A DNA stretch of 64,000 nucleotides from Anaerolineales bacterium (GCA_020634935.1 JACKAT010000001.1:1-64000), one strand, 5' to 3'; counted from the first letter of the stretch, positions 1-8,500 are shown. Translations and numbers: made by a program. Notes: a model not told the origin generated them from the letters alone.

Positions 1-13
1 GTGAGTCGCCGTC

Positions 14-80
14 GATCACTATGAGGTGTACGCTTGATCACTATGAGGTATGCGCTAGATTCCCTATGAGGTACACGCTA
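14..80. repeat. Three tandem 22-23 bp repeats
   Basis: Three consecutive units carry the core CTATGAGGT followed by a variable GYACGCTA-like tail (starts at 14, 36 and 58). The array may begin outside the window. No gene overlaps it. Function unknown; it could be a protein-binding array or ordinary tandem-repeat noise. Confidence 0.6.
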
Positions 81-580
81 GATGCACAACCCAGACGAGT
101 CGGAACCGAAAAGGGGTTAACGCTAAAGGCGCTACCGGCGCCAGAGACGCTAAAGAAACTAAATAATTGTGAATAGTGAATATTTAATGGTGAATGGTGA
201 ATGAAAAAACAACTTCACCATTCACCATTTGTTCTTAAAGCGAGGCTTCGGCTGCGCCTCACCGGCAGCGATCCAAGCTGGCCGACGCCAAAAATGGACC
301 GGCCAGGTGGAACATCTCGCCAACATCGGATACAATAGTTAGAGAAATACATCCGTTCGTCAGCAACCACCCACGCCGATGAAGTTCCCCCCTTTCTCCC
401 TGCTGTTTACTAATCTAGCCCCCGTTGCTACCGTCTCCAGAAAATACGGAAAAACTGCTGTTTCAATCCTAACTCCGGGGGAGGTAAGGCGTAAGGCGTA
501 AGAAGTAATCGGTTTTGCCCCTTTACTTCCTACGCCTTACGCCCTACTCCCCGGTATTGTAACCCTAAGGAGTGTTCGCT
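81..580. other. Intergenic region with two inverted repeats
   Basis: No convincing coding region. An inverted repeat at about 196-230 pairs TGGTGAATGGTGAA with TTCACCATTCACCA. A second at about 486-543 pairs GGCGTAAGGCGTAAGAAGTAA-type sequence with its complement and lies just upstream of the TPR gene. The second could be a leader hairpin or a palindromic interspersed repeat; a similar sequence recurs degenerately near 29600. Confidence 0.5.
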
Positions 581-2641
581 ATGTCAGACGTTGATCATCG
601 TCGTTTATTACCTATTAATTTCTTGAGCGTGGCCATCTTATTCCATTTTATTTATAAGCTTATGAATAAGGTGGTTACCGAAGACATGGGGTCGCCTGAG
701 ATTGTAAATCAGTGTGCCGATATAATACAAGTGGGGTTGCAAAAGACCGAAGCGCGTTTTAGGGCGGAATATCCGGATGAGGCTATCGCCGCCGCCCTTT
801 TAACCCTGTCTGTGGCCGACAAACCGGCCTTTGTGCAGGCGGTTAGCATGGTGTATGCGCGGCCTACGGCTCCGGTTTTGCAGAAAGTATTAATGACCGA
901 GTTAGCCACTCAGGCCCCGGACGCTTCCGCTCACCAAATTGAGACAGCAATTACCCTCTATTTTGGTATTCTGCGCGAGGAGCTGGGGGCCGCTATCCCG
1001 CCGCTACAGGCCGAACTGGCCGCCCTGACCCAACCGGACCCTGACGCCGAGTTTGATAGGGCGACGGGCGCTATGTTTGCCAATTTGGCCTTAAGCCACA
1101 TTTACGCGGCCCTGGCCGGTTACGCTGAAGCGACAGCCTATATGGAGGCGGCGATCGCCACGGCGCGAGCGCAGGCGGATGGGGCCAGCGAAAGCGCCTA
1201 TTTAACCACGCTAGGCATGATTGCGACCAACTTTGAAGCGCATGATCAGGCCCGGGCCTATTACCAACAGGCCAGGACTCTTGATGAGCAGATGGAGGAT
1301 AGCCGCAGTCAAGGCAGCCGCTTTAATGATTTAGGCGCGATGTGTTTAGAGATGGAGCGCTACGACACCGCTCTGGTCTACTTTGAACATGCCCGAGCTA
1401 TGGCCCGCGCCGTAGAGGATAGGGCCTTGGAAGGCGCCAGCCTGGGCAATTTGGGCCTGCTGTATAAAGAGCAAGAGCAGTATGAAGCGGCGATAGCCTA
1501 TTTCGAGGAGGCGTTAACCCTTACCCAAGCGCAGGGTGACGCTTTTCATGAAAGCATGTGGCTGGGCAATATCGCCAGTTGTCAAGCCACTTTGCAGCAG
1601 TATGAGGCCGCTACAGCCTATTACGAGCAAGCGCTAGCCGTGAGCCGCAGCGCCGGTCATGTGGGGCTAACCGCCACCTTGCTGCACGGGTTGGGGAAGG
1701 TGTACGCGCTGCAAGATCAATTCGCGCCGGCGCTGGCCATGTATCAAGAAGCGCTTGAGATGAGCCGCCAGGCCGGTGAAATACAGCAAACCGCCCTTAT
1801 CTACGGCTCTCTGGGGTCGGCGCACCAGACGCTGGGCGATTTCGACCAGGCCATTGACCACTTTCAACAGGCCTATGAAACGGCCCAAGCCGCCAATAAC
1901 AAGGCGGCGGCGGCGTACGCGCTCAGCCGGATTGGCCGCGTTTACGAGAGTCAGCAGGATGTTAAGGCGGCCATCGACTATTTTGAGCGGGCGGTGTCGC
2001 TGGCTAAGGATATCGGCGATAAAGTGCTGGAGGCGAACTGGTTGGGCAGCATGGGGCGTATTTGTTTGGATAATGAGCAGTACGACGAGGCCATTCGCTA
2101 TCACCACCAGGCTCTGCAGGTTAGCCGGGAGATTTATCTGTACGAGACAATACAGCTTATTTACCGAGATTTGGGGGAGGCCTATTGTAAACTGGAGGGC
2201 TATGCCGAAGCGGTCGCCTACCTTGAGCGGGAGTTAAGGCGGGTGCGCTTTATGAACGACTCGATTCAGGAGCTTTACCTGCTGCACGAACTGGGCAATA
2301 CCTATTTTAGTTGGAGTTTGGTCCATCACCAGCAGGCGATTGAATACCTCCAGTTGGCCCTGCGCCTGGCCCGCGACCTGGGTGATAAGCGGGAAGAGGG
2401 GCTGATATGTGGCCAATTGGGCAATGTGTATTCCAAACTTTTACAGCCGGAGATAGCCGCTGACTATTTCAAACAGGCCCAAGCCATTTTTAGCCAAAGC
2501 GGCGACCAGCAGTTGATGCAGGAAGCGGCAGCCATCAGCGATTTGCTGAAGCGCGTGCCTTACCGCGTTTATCGGTTCTTGATGCGGCCGCTGATGAATA
2601 AGATGTTGCATATCAACGGTAACCATAAAGAAGAGGATTAG
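581..2641 (+). CDS. Tetratricopeptide-repeat (TPR) protein
   Basis: A 686-residue protein made mostly of tandem TPR units, from about residue 165 to 640, with recurring W/L-G-x-I/L and A-x-x-Y-Y/F-x-x-A-L patterns. Such repeats form a superhelical protein-interaction scaffold; the partner cannot be told. I chose the ATG at 581 because AAGGAG sits at 567-572 with an 8-nt spacer; a GTG at 572 overlaps that ribosome site. No signal peptide is evident, although residues about 10-25 are hydrophobic and could form one membrane segment. It stands alone between repeat-rich spacers. TPR is certain; role unknown. Confidence 0.85.
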   Translation: MSDVDHRRLLPINFLSVAILFHFIYKLMNKVVTEDMGSPEIVNQCADIIQVGLQKTEARFRAEYPDEAIAAALLTLSVADKPAFVQAVSMVYARPTAPVLQKVLMTELATQAPDASAHQIETAITLYFGILREELGAAIPPLQAELAALTQPDPDAEFDRATGAMFANLALSHIYAALAGYAEATAYMEAAIATARAQADGASESAYLTTLGMIATNFEAHDQARAYYQQARTLDEQMEDSRSQGSRFNDLGAMCLEMERYDTALVYFEHARAMARAVEDRALEGASLGNLGLLYKEQEQYEAAIAYFEEALTLTQAQGDAFHESMWLGNIASCQATLQQYEAATAYYEQALAVSRSAGHVGLTATLLHGLGKVYALQDQFAPALAMYQEALEMSRQAGEIQQTALIYGSLGSAHQTLGDFDQAIDHFQQAYETAQAANNKAAAAYALSRIGRVYESQQDVKAAIDYFERAVSLAKDIGDKVLEANWLGSMGRICLDNEQYDEAIRYHHQALQVSREIYLYETIQLIYRDLGEAYCKLEGYAEAVAYLERELRRVRFMNDSIQELYLLHELGNTYFSWSLVHHQQAIEYLQLALRLARDLGDKREEGLICGQLGNVYSKLLQPEIAADYFKQAQAIFSQSGDQQLMQEAAAISDLLKRVPYRVYRFLMRPLMNKMLHINGNHKEED

Positions 2642-3171
2642 AAAATAAAACGCAAGCGTTATTAAGTAATTTTCATAACTAACTTGTGAGTTTGAGACCA
2701 GGATGAATAGACAGGATTTACAGGATTTCCAAGATTAAAATAAGGAAAAATCATATTAATCCTGTTAATTCTGTCTAAATTAATGTAACAACTTAGAGTT
2801 GAAAACTACTTAAATATATGAGTTACGCAGTTCAAAAGGTGACAGTCACTTTTTTGGGTAGCGCTAAATTGACTTCAGCTCCTTGTCATCTAGAGGCTGT
2901 TTCGGGTACAATACAGGTATCACTTTCGACCGGATTATGCCATTTCCGCTCTCCCAACCGTCTTAATCCTCAAATTGACCAACAACTGCACCCAGACTTA
3001 GTCCAACACAAATTATATGGCGGCTCCTGGCTGATTAGCGGCGGCTCCTTGGCTGAGGTGTTGCTGGTTACACCTAATTTTTTTTGCTTTTGTCGCGCCT
3101 CATAATTCTTAATTCGTTAGGGGCTTTCGTTGAAGTGGTGGACTTAAAAAAGATTTCCGGTAGGTATTAAG
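2642..3171. other. Repeat-rich intergenic region
   Basis: No supported gene. About 2703-2785 holds an imperfect hairpin of the type GACAGGATT...AATCCTGT. At 2817-2855 lies one end of the 132-bp element family that is complete at 30955 and 33348 (TATGAGTTACGCAGTTCAAA), but the other end is missing, so this is a solo or truncated copy. The rest shows nothing recognisable. Confidence 0.5.
2817..2855 (+). mobile_element. Solo end of the 132-bp small-element family
   Basis: Positions 2817-2850 match the left end of the element at 33348 (TATGAGTTACGCAG, then AGGTGACAGTCACTT) almost base for base; downstream sequence is unrelated. Read as a truncated remnant. Confidence 0.6.
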
Positions 3172-3447
3172 ATGAAAGTAGAAAATGGCAAAATTATATT
3201 AAGCGATTTTGGATTGTTTTCTAGTCCGACAAAGTACGAAAAAGGACAAGTTTACGATGAGAGCAACGATCACTATTATGAAAAGGCAAACCTCGAAGAA
3301 GAATATGAGCTAACGCAAAGTAAAAAGGAATTTGTGATAGATTCTTGGCGAGCAACCTTATATTTTTTATATTCCAAAGGATATAACTTAACCAAGAATG
3401 GTGAGATCATAAACCTTTCGTTTATAGAGAATGAATTTATTAGATGA
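3172..3447 (+). CDS. Hypothetical protein, 91 aa, likely integron cassette gene
   Basis: I do not recognise the family. The protein is small and acidic with many K/E/Y residues, and its low-GC codon use differs from the core genes around. The downstream ORF at 3431 overlaps its end by 17 bp, suggesting a two-gene cassette. A weak GGTAGG lies upstream of the ATG. Its partner was later broken by the IS3-type element. Function unknown. Confidence 0.5.
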   Translation: MKVENGKIILSDFGLFSSPTKYEKGQVYDESNDHYYEKANLEEEYELTQSKKEFVIDSWRATLYFLYSKGYNLTKNGEIINLSFIENEFIR

Positions 3448-3563
3448 TCAGCTTTGGGACTTTTTAGGAAGACAAAATGAGTATGGTCCTGTTATGCTTC
3501 AGATGAAATTGGAGTGAGGCCTCATTTGAATTAAGATAAAGAAGGGAAAACGGAGGCAGCACA

Positions 3564-3872
3564 ATGAAGCGAAAAAAGAAGCAATACACCGCCGAGGAGA
3601 AGGTGGCGATCTTACGAAAACATCTGTTGGACAAAGTGGCCGTGTCGGATGTGTGCGAAGAATATGGGGTGCGGCCAGGGGTCTTTTATCGGTGGCAAAA
3701 AGCGTTTTTTGAGAATGGGGCGCAGGCGTTTCAACGCGGACAGGAACGGCAGACGGCGCACCTGCAGGAGCGCATAGCGGAACTGGAAACGAAACTGGCC
3801 AAGAAGAATGAGGTATTGGGGGAGGTGATGGAAGAGTTTGTCGCCTTAAAAAAAACGAATGGGGCCGATTGA
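3564..3872 (+). CDS. IS3-type transposase OrfA (HTH protein)
   Basis: This 102-residue protein has the transposase_8/IS911 OrfA layout: a helix-turn-helix around residues 10-50 (AEEKVAILRKHLL, then VCEEYGVRPGVFYRWQ) and a leucine-zipper-like coiled coil at about 65-95 (LQERIAELETKLAKK). It binds the element ends and partners OrfB. GGAGG precedes the ATG. Near the end, an A8 run at 3848-3855 (frame TTA AAA AAA ACG) is a good -1 slippery site that would give an OrfAB fusion, since OrfB's frame is open from there. Confidence 0.85.
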   Translation: MKRKKKQYTAEEKVAILRKHLLDKVAVSDVCEEYGVRPGVFYRWQKAFFENGAQAFQRGQERQTAHLQERIAELETKLAKKNEVLGEVMEEFVALKKTNGAD

Positions 3873-4903
3873 GGGGGAGATGGGTAGCAGTAGAGGTGCG
3901 GGATCAAGTAGTGGACTTTGTGCGGTATTGGTCACCGCGCACGGAACTGGGAGCTAATCGATTGGTGAGTTGGCTGGGGCTGAGTGCGAGTAAATATTAT
4001 CAGTGGCAGCACCGGTATGGCCAAGGCAACGGTCATAACGGAACTGTGCCGCGCGACTTTTGGCTGACCGAGGCCGAAAAAGCAGCAATTTTGGCTTATC
4101 AGGCGACCCAGCCCGATGAAGGCTATCGACGACTGACCTATATGATGCTGGATGAGGGGGTCGTGGCCGTCAGCCCCAGCAGCGTCTATCGGGTACTCAA
4201 GGCGGCTGGCCGGCTACAAAAGTGGGCCACCTCACCCTCCAAGAAAGGCACGGGCTTTCAGCAGCCCGACCAGCCGCACCAACACTGGCATATCGACCTC
4301 TCCTATCTCAATATCTGCGGCACGTTCTACTATCTGGGCACCATTTTAGATGGCTACAGTCGCAGTGTCGTTCACTGGGAAATTCGAGAACAGATGACCG
4401 AAGCCGATATCGAACTGATTGTGCAGCGGGCCCGAGAACGGTTTCCGCAGGCCAAACCGAGGATCATCTCCGACAATGGCCCCCAGTTTGTGGCCAACGA
4501 CTTCAAAGCCTTTATTCGACTGTGTGGCATGACCCACGTTCGGACCTCGCCCGGCTATCCTCAGAGTAACGGCAAACTCGAACGCTGGCACCAGACCATC
4601 AAAGCCGAATGTATCCGGCCGGGCACCCCCCTCTCCTTAGCCGAGGCCCGTCGCTTGGTCTCTGAATTTGTGGCCTATTACAACAGCCAGCGGCTTCATA
4701 GTGCCATCGGCTATATCACCCCCGCTGATATGCTGGCTGGTCGTCAGGCTCAAATCTGGTCCCTACGCCATCATAAACTGGACCAGGCTCGCCAAGCCCG
4801 ACAGCGTCATTGGCAGCAACAGCTGTCGGAAACTTTGGTAGCTGAGGCTGAGAACAAACTCAGCCTCCCTGAACAATCATCTTTATGCGAGTCTCTAATT
4901 TAA
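3869..4903 (+). CDS. IS3-type transposase OrfB (DDE integrase core)
   Basis: This 344-residue protein has an rve-type catalytic core at about residues 135-290. Likely catalytic acids are D in HWHIDLSY, D in IISDNGPQF and E in NGKLERWHQ. An HTH-like region precedes the core, and the C-terminal YNSQRLHSAIGYITP motif is typical of IS3 OrfB. Its TTG start overlaps the orfA stop (TTGA), but it is more likely made by -1 frameshifting at 3848-3855. The catalytic residues appear intact, so the element may still be active. Confidence 0.88.
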   Translation: MRGRWVAVEVRDQVVDFVRYWSPRTELGANRLVSWLGLSASKYYQWQHRYGQGNGHNGTVPRDFWLTEAEKAAILAYQATQPDEGYRRLTYMMLDEGVVAVSPSSVYRVLKAAGRLQKWATSPSKKGTGFQQPDQPHQHWHIDLSYLNICGTFYYLGTILDGYSRSVVHWEIREQMTEADIELIVQRARERFPQAKPRIISDNGPQFVANDFKAFIRLCGMTHVRTSPGYPQSNGKLERWHQTIKAECIRPGTPLSLAEARRLVSEFVAYYNSQRLHSAIGYITPADMLAGRQAQIWSLRHHKLDQARQARQRHWQQQLSETLVAEAENKLSLPEQSSLCESLI

Positions 4904-5001
4904 ACGGCCCTTACTCCAATTTGCGCTGAACCAAAACAGTCTCAATGTGAAGGTAAGATAAATGACTTACTTGGCGCGGATTATCTCATTTTACCAACAA
5001 A

Positions 5002-5130
5002 GCGCCCCTAACAACCCGCCTCAACCCGAACCCAGACACGGGGCTTTTTATTGAAGTTGGTTTTGCCACTTTGAGCGTGCCGTCAGGCAAAGTCAGCATG
5101 GGGTCGGGTTAGGCGGGAGGCGTTAGGCGC
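5002..5130 (+). repeat. attC-like recombination site 1
   Basis: The left arm (CCTAACAACCCGCCTCAACCCGA, from 5005) pairs with the right arm ending TCGGGTTAGGCGGG...GTTAGGC (5104-5128). The outer boxes match the RYYYAAC and GTTRRRY core sites of integron attC sites. The stop codon of the preceding cassette gene lies inside the left arm. Total length about 129 bp, within the attC range. Confidence 0.75.
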
Positions 5131-5204
5131 TTTCTAAAATAAAATCTCCCATTCAAATCATTGGGCAAGTTGTAGATTTGGCTAAAAAAGCTAAAATACT
5201 TCTT

Positions 5205-5522
5205 ATGTCAGATGATTTGTTATTTCAAGTACTCACTCCCTTAAATTTTTATGTTCGGGTTACTCGCTCATATTGGGCATATATCGTTGCGGTCAAGCAT
5301 CCAGTTATGAGCGGTCGTGAACAAGATGTTCAAGAGGCGCTCCAAAGCCCCGATGAAATTCGAGTGAGCCGAAGCGACCCCAATGTCCATCTGTTTTACA
5401 AATCCGAGAAAGTAAATCGCTGGGTGTGCGCTGTCGCTAAACGATTGAATGGGGAAGGGTTTTTGATCACGACTTACCCGACCGATGCTATTAAGGAAGG
5501 AACGAAGATATGGCCCAAGTAA
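5205..5522 (+). CDS. Small cassette protein, possible RelE/PBECR-type toxin
   Basis: About 105 residues. The pattern TPLNFYVRVTRSYWAYI...KHPVMSGREQDV...SPDEIRVSRSDPNVHLFYK...VCAVAKRL...GFLITTYPTDAIKEG resembles a family often placed beside DUF2283 proteins in cyanobacterial and Chloroflexota genomes and compared to barnase/RelE-type nucleases. Toxin function is inference from this resemblance and from the overlapping partner. The frame extends to a TTG at 5178; I prefer the ATG at 5205, but no ribosome site decides it. It begins about 75 bp after attC site 1, as expected for a cassette gene. Confidence 0.65.
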   Translation: MSDDLLFQVLTPLNFYVRVTRSYWAYIVAVKHPVMSGREQDVQEALQSPDEIRVSRSDPNVHLFYKSEKVNRWVCAVAKRLNGEGFLITTYPTDAIKEGTKIWPK

Positions 5523-5722
5523 AAGTATATTATGATAAGGTTGGTAATACCCTAACAGTCTGGTTTGATGATCCGCAGAAAGAGTATATCAGTGAAGAAA
5601 CGGGCGAAGAAGTGATTTTGATGAAAGACGAAGGAGGGCGGGTCATAGGGTTTGAGAAGTTAAATTTCACAATGGCAGAGACGGAGCAGTTACAAGTGGC
5701 ATTTGAGGCGATGGCTGTATAG
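5510..5722 (+). CDS. DUF2283 family protein, probable antitoxin-like partner
   Basis: This 70-residue protein matches the DUF2283 pattern: an N-terminal beta strand KVYYDKVGNTLTVWFDDP, then EETGEEVILMKDEGGRVIGFEKLNF. Its ATG overlaps the preceding gene by 13 bp, giving translational coupling. DUF2283 proteins often accompany small toxin-like or nuclease-like genes; an antitoxin role here is inferred from that pairing only. attC-like site 2 follows 50 bp downstream, completing a two-gene cassette. Confidence 0.75.
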   Translation: MAQVKVYYDKVGNTLTVWFDDPQKEYISEETGEEVILMKDEGGRVIGFEKLNFTMAETEQLQVAFEAMAV

Positions 5723-5774
5723 GGTACTATATTGAAGATAGCATTAGAAAGCAAGCTTCTGGGTCAACCAGGCC

Positions 5775-5897
5775 GCGCCTAACCAGCGCATCAACCCGAC
5801 GCCACGGACTCGCCGTTTTTCGGGGTTGAGCTTGGTACTTGGAAGTTTTGGGGGGGTGCAGGTATCGCGGGCGCGGGTTATGCGCAAGGGCGTTCAT
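5775..5897 (+). repeat. attC-like recombination site 2
   Basis: The left arm GCCTAACCAGCGCATCAACCCG (from 5777) pairs with CGGGTTATGCGC...GGGCGTT (5874-5894). The inner stem is strong. The outer right box (GTTCATC) departs from the GTTRRRY consensus, so this site may be worn or the junction with the next sequence altered. Confidence 0.6.
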
Positions 5898-6095
5898 CCG
5901 GCTCGCTGCGCGGCCCGGATGAACGGGGCGGCGGATCCGCCGCTGCGCTCCGGCATCCGCTTGTTCCCGGCGGCACTCGCTGCGCTCGCTCTGCCGGATA
6001 ACAAGCGAATGAAACGACGGCGCTTTCGCTGCCGGGCTGAAGCGAAGCGAAAGCCCGTTCGCGAAAAGCTCGTCGCTTATCCACCGCCCCGTTAT
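5890..6095. repeat. GC-rich cluster of hairpins
   Basis: Several palindromes lie end to end: GTTCATCCGG/CCGGATGAAC (5892-5925), the perfect GCGGCGGATCCGCCGC (about 5930-5945), CGCTTGTT/AACAAGCG (5959-6007) and CGGGCT/AGCCCG-type repeats to 6055. GC content is clearly higher than in neighbouring cassettes. No protein is supported. Possibly a palindromic interspersed repeat that landed beside the attC site. Confidence 0.55.
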
Positions 6096-6194
6096 ATGCT
6101 AGCAAAAATCTCGCTGTCGCAAAAAATCCCAATATATGCTAAACTGACCGCAGCAGTTAAGTGAATTGAGTTGAACGGCGAAAGGGTAAATGTG

Positions 6195-6500
6195 ATGATA
6201 TCTGATGATCTGGGTCAAGTCTTACACGATAGATCAACCCGAGGCGAGACGCTTTCCGCTGAAGAACAACTTCAGTTGGAAAGGTGGTATGAGGCGCAAG
6301 ATAAACTGGAAAGTCATATGTTAGCCTTAACCCCAGATGAAAAGGCTGTTGCCAACCTTCAATCGCAAATTGAGGGGGCCTTAACCCAATTGATCAGCCT
6401 GACCAACCGTATTCAACAAGTTGCCTCCGAAAACGAGTTGTTACGCCAGGAAATAAACAGCTTGCGTCACCAACTCGTTGATATATCCGCCCCCCAATAG
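6195..6500 (+). CDS. Coiled-coil cassette protein paired with HNH nuclease
   Basis: About 101 residues. The N-terminal part contains STRGETLSAEEQLQLERWY and a long coiled coil follows from about residue 55 to 95 (LISLTNRIQQVASENELLRQEINSL). I recall this short protein type next to HNH genes in cyanobacteria and Chloroflexota, but its function is not known to me; a toxin-antitoxin-like partner is one idea. I used the ATG at 6195; TTG at 6171 and GTG at 6192 are in-frame alternatives. Only 5 bp separate it from the HNH gene. Confidence 0.7.
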   Translation: MISDDLGQVLHDRSTRGETLSAEEQLQLERWYEAQDKLESHMLALTPDEKAVANLQSQIEGALTQLISLTNRIQQVASENELLRQEINSLRHQLVDISAPQ

Positions 6501-6505
6501 ACCGT

Positions 6506-7042
6506 ATGACTATCACTCCAGAAATTCGACAACAAGTGCGCCAACGGGCCAATTTTGCGTGTGAATTTTGTGGTGTGGCTGAGGTGGATACCGGCGGTGA
6601 ACTGACCATAGACCACTATCAGCCCCAAACCAAAGGGGGCAGTGACGAACTTGATAACCTGATCTACAGTTGTGCGCGGTGCAATCAGTACAAATCTGAC
6701 TATTGGCCCTCAACAGAAAACGACCTAATCTTATGGCATCCCCGCCAAGAAGCAACCAACCCGCATTTTCTGGAGCTTGAAGATGGCCGGTTGCATCCCT
6801 TAACGGCCATAGGTACATTCACGATAAAACGGTTACGGTTGAATCGACCACCCCTGATCAGCTATCGGCTGCGTAAGAAACAGCGAGCCGAAGAATTACG
6901 ATTATTAACCCGTTACGGAGAATTGGTTGAATTACTAGAAGGTTTGAATAGGCAGATGTCAAATTTAATGGACGAACAACAAGCGTTGCTTCGAGAGCAG
7001 CGTGAATTATTGAATTTGATATTGGGGCACCGAAGACAATAA
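6506..7042 (+). CDS. HNH endonuclease family protein
   Basis: 178 residues. The HNH core is visible at about 18-75: CEFCGVAEVDTGGELTIDHYQP with paired cysteines, then GGSDELDNLIYSCARCNQYKSDYW, giving two CxxC zinc knuckles around the D-H catalytic pair and the asparagine. The C-terminal half is helical and charged (about 120-175), perhaps contacting the coiled-coil partner encoded just upstream. Probably a metal-dependent DNA nuclease; the target is unknown. attC-like site 3 follows about 60 bp downstream, so the pair forms one cassette. Confidence 0.85.
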   Translation: MTITPEIRQQVRQRANFACEFCGVAEVDTGGELTIDHYQPQTKGGSDELDNLIYSCARCNQYKSDYWPSTENDLILWHPRQEATNPHFLELEDGRLHPLTAIGTFTIKRLRLNRPPLISYRLRKKQRAEELRLLTRYGELVELLEGLNRQMSNLMDEQQALLREQRELLNLILGHRRQ

Positions 7043-7104
7043 GCCAGATTGAGTTTATCTTTCAGGTGGTCGTGCGTGTCCATTCTAACCTAGCTTTTTG
7101 CGCA

Positions 7105-7232
7105 GTCGCATATAACAACGGCGTCAAGCTGACGCCCGGACTCGCTGCTTGGCGAAGTTGTTTGTGACACTTTGAGGTTGCTGGATTGTGGGGTCTCGGT
7201 AGGCCCAGCTTATGCCGGGGGCGTTAGGCTGC
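7105..7232 (+). repeat. attC-like recombination site 3
   Basis: The left arm ATAACAACGGCGTCAAGCTG (from 7112) pairs with CAGCTTATGCCGGGGGCGTTAGGC (7206-7229). The core boxes TATAAC and GTTAGGC fit RYYYAAC/GTTRRRY closely. It is very similar in sequence to site 4, suggesting the same integron lineage. Confidence 0.8.
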
Positions 7233-7573
7233 TTGGTCGAGGCAAGTTTTGATGAGATGTTCTTTGCGCCTGCGGCTCAAACCTGAGATAATCACTTCGA
7301 CCAAATTACACGTGTTGGCGATCTATCGACGCGACATTGACGAGTGCTTGCCTGGCAGTGAGCTGTGGTCGGGCGATATCACCGAAGTGCCAACCACGCG
7401 GTGCGTGTGAATCAAAAATTAGCGCTTTCATCCTGCTATAACCTCTCTCGTAACCAATGGTGAACGTTAAGGAGAGAATACAGCAATGCTTATTTTGGCT
7501 GGCGATTGCTTCCAGAATTGCCTTGAACTTGTCTCCTCTTTCACGTTTTGCCCCAGCCTGTACCGAAATGCTC
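7233..7573. other. Intergenic region, no gene recognised
   Basis: Short open frames here overlap nothing identifiable. The stretch lies between attC site 3 and the 3' end of the minus-strand SDR gene. I see no promoter or repeat I would defend. Confidence 0.4.
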
Positions 7574-8500
7574 CTATTGGCCGGTCGGTATCTTGGCCGG
7601 TGCGAATGTATACTTTACATACGTCAGTTCCTCGGAAACCGTCCACAACCGCCGCGCAACCGCTTCGTCATGGGAGCGCGCACTCGAGGTGAGCTTCTTG
7701 GGGGAGCCGTACAATCCACCCAGGCCCCCTGGCCCAAAATAATCCCCCCCTTGGACGTCTGGCGCGGTGGCTCCATACAGGGTTGGCAATACACCTTTTT
7801 TCGGAGGTTGGGCGAAGATTGGATTCAGGCGTTTCAGCATGGATGAATGTCGCTGCGCATCGGTAGCAGCCCAACCGGGATCCGCTGCCACGGTCAGTGT
7901 CGATTGCCCTGCTGCAACAAGCCGCCGCTGCAACTCATAGGTGAACAGCAGAATCGCCAGCTTGCTCTGCCCATAGGCACCCATTGGCTGGTAATTCCGC
8001 CGCTCCCAGTTCAAATCGTCAAAGTTAATGACCCCCGACCGATGCACCGAGCTGCTTACTGCTACAACGCGTGCGTTCGGCGTTGCGGTGAGCTTATCCA
8101 GCAGCAAACCGGTCAGCGCAAAGTGCCCCAGGTGATTGATGCCAAACTGCTGCTCGAAGCCCTGTACGGTTTTCCCGTAAGGCGGCAACACCACACCAGC
8201 GTTGTTAATCAGGAGATCGAGGCGGTGATAGTTTTGGTGAAAGTCCGTTGCAAAAGCGTAGACGGTCGCCAGATCGCCCAAATCAAGCGCCATAACGACG
8301 ACCTGTCCCGAAGGCTTGAGTGCCTTGATCTGATCAGCCGCAAGGTTGGCTTTGGCGATGCTGCGACAGGCTATAATGACTGTCGCCCCTTTGCTAGCCA
8401 GTGCGCGCGCCGTTTCCCAACCAAGCCCGCTGTTGGCACCCGTGACAATCGCAACTCGTCCGCTCTGATCAGGTATTTGGTTTTCTGTCCATGTTGTCAT
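7574..8500 (-). CDS. Short-chain dehydrogenase/reductase (retinol-dehydrogenase-like)
   Basis: 308 residues with the classical SDR fold: cofactor motif TGANSGLG at about 20-27, NNAG near 98, serine in VVAVSSSVH, and catalytic YGQSK (Y-x3-K) near 177. The length and long C-terminal tail resemble retinol-dehydrogenase/WW-domain-oxidoreductase-like SDRs, which act on hydrophobic alcohols or ketones with NADP(H); the substrate is unknown. AAAGGAC precedes the ATG. It lies 73 bp downstream of a TetR gene on the same strand, with an operator-like palindrome between, so it is probably repressed by that TetR. It is oriented against the cassette genes. Confidence 0.88.
   Translation of the reverse strand: MTTWTENQIPDQSGRVAIVTGANSGLGWETARALASKGATVIIACRSIAKANLAADQIKALKPSGQVVVMALDLGDLATVYAFATDFHQNYHRLDLLINNAGVVLPPYGKTVQGFEQQFGINHLGHFALTGLLLDKLTATPNARVVAVSSSVHRSGVINFDDLNWERRNYQPMGAYGQSKLAILLFTYELQRRLVAAGQSTLTVAADPGWAATDAQRHSSMLKRLNPIFAQPPKKGVLPTLYGATAPDVQGGDYFGPGGLGGLYGSPKKLTSSARSHDEAVARRLWTVSEELTYVKYTFAPAKIPTGQ

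Larger units (their letters stand above)
3506..4922 (+). mobile_element. IS3-family insertion sequence
   Basis: Terminal inverted repeats are visible: AAATTGGAGTGAGGCC at about 3506-3521 and its near-complement GGCCCTTACTCCAATTT at 4906-4922. Between them lie a transposase_8-type orfA and a DDE integrase-core orfB in the -1 frame, the usual IS3 arrangement. The element sits inside a cassette gene upstream of the first attC-like site. A target-site duplication is not obvious. Exact ends are uncertain by a few bases. Confidence 0.75.
3431..5011 (+). pseudogene. Small cassette gene split by the IS3-type element
   Basis: An ATG at 3431 opens a frame (beginning MNLLDDQLWDFLGRQNEYG) that runs into the left end of the insertion sequence near 3504. 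Beyond the right end at 4922 an open frame resumes and ends LGADYLILPTKRP with a stop at 5009-5011, inside the start of the first attC-like site, as cassette genes often do. I infer that both halves belonged to one short protein. No clean target duplication is seen, so some bases may have been lost. The joined product is unrecognised. Confidence 0.5.

Noticed and set aside
5826..6164. ORF across the GC-rich hairpin cluster
   Set aside because: Its translation follows palindromic DNA with R-rich low-complexity text and resembles no protein.
7457..7846. Plus-strand ORFs near 7.5-7.8 kb
   Set aside because: They overlap the C-terminal coding part of the SDR in antisense and show no recognisable motif.
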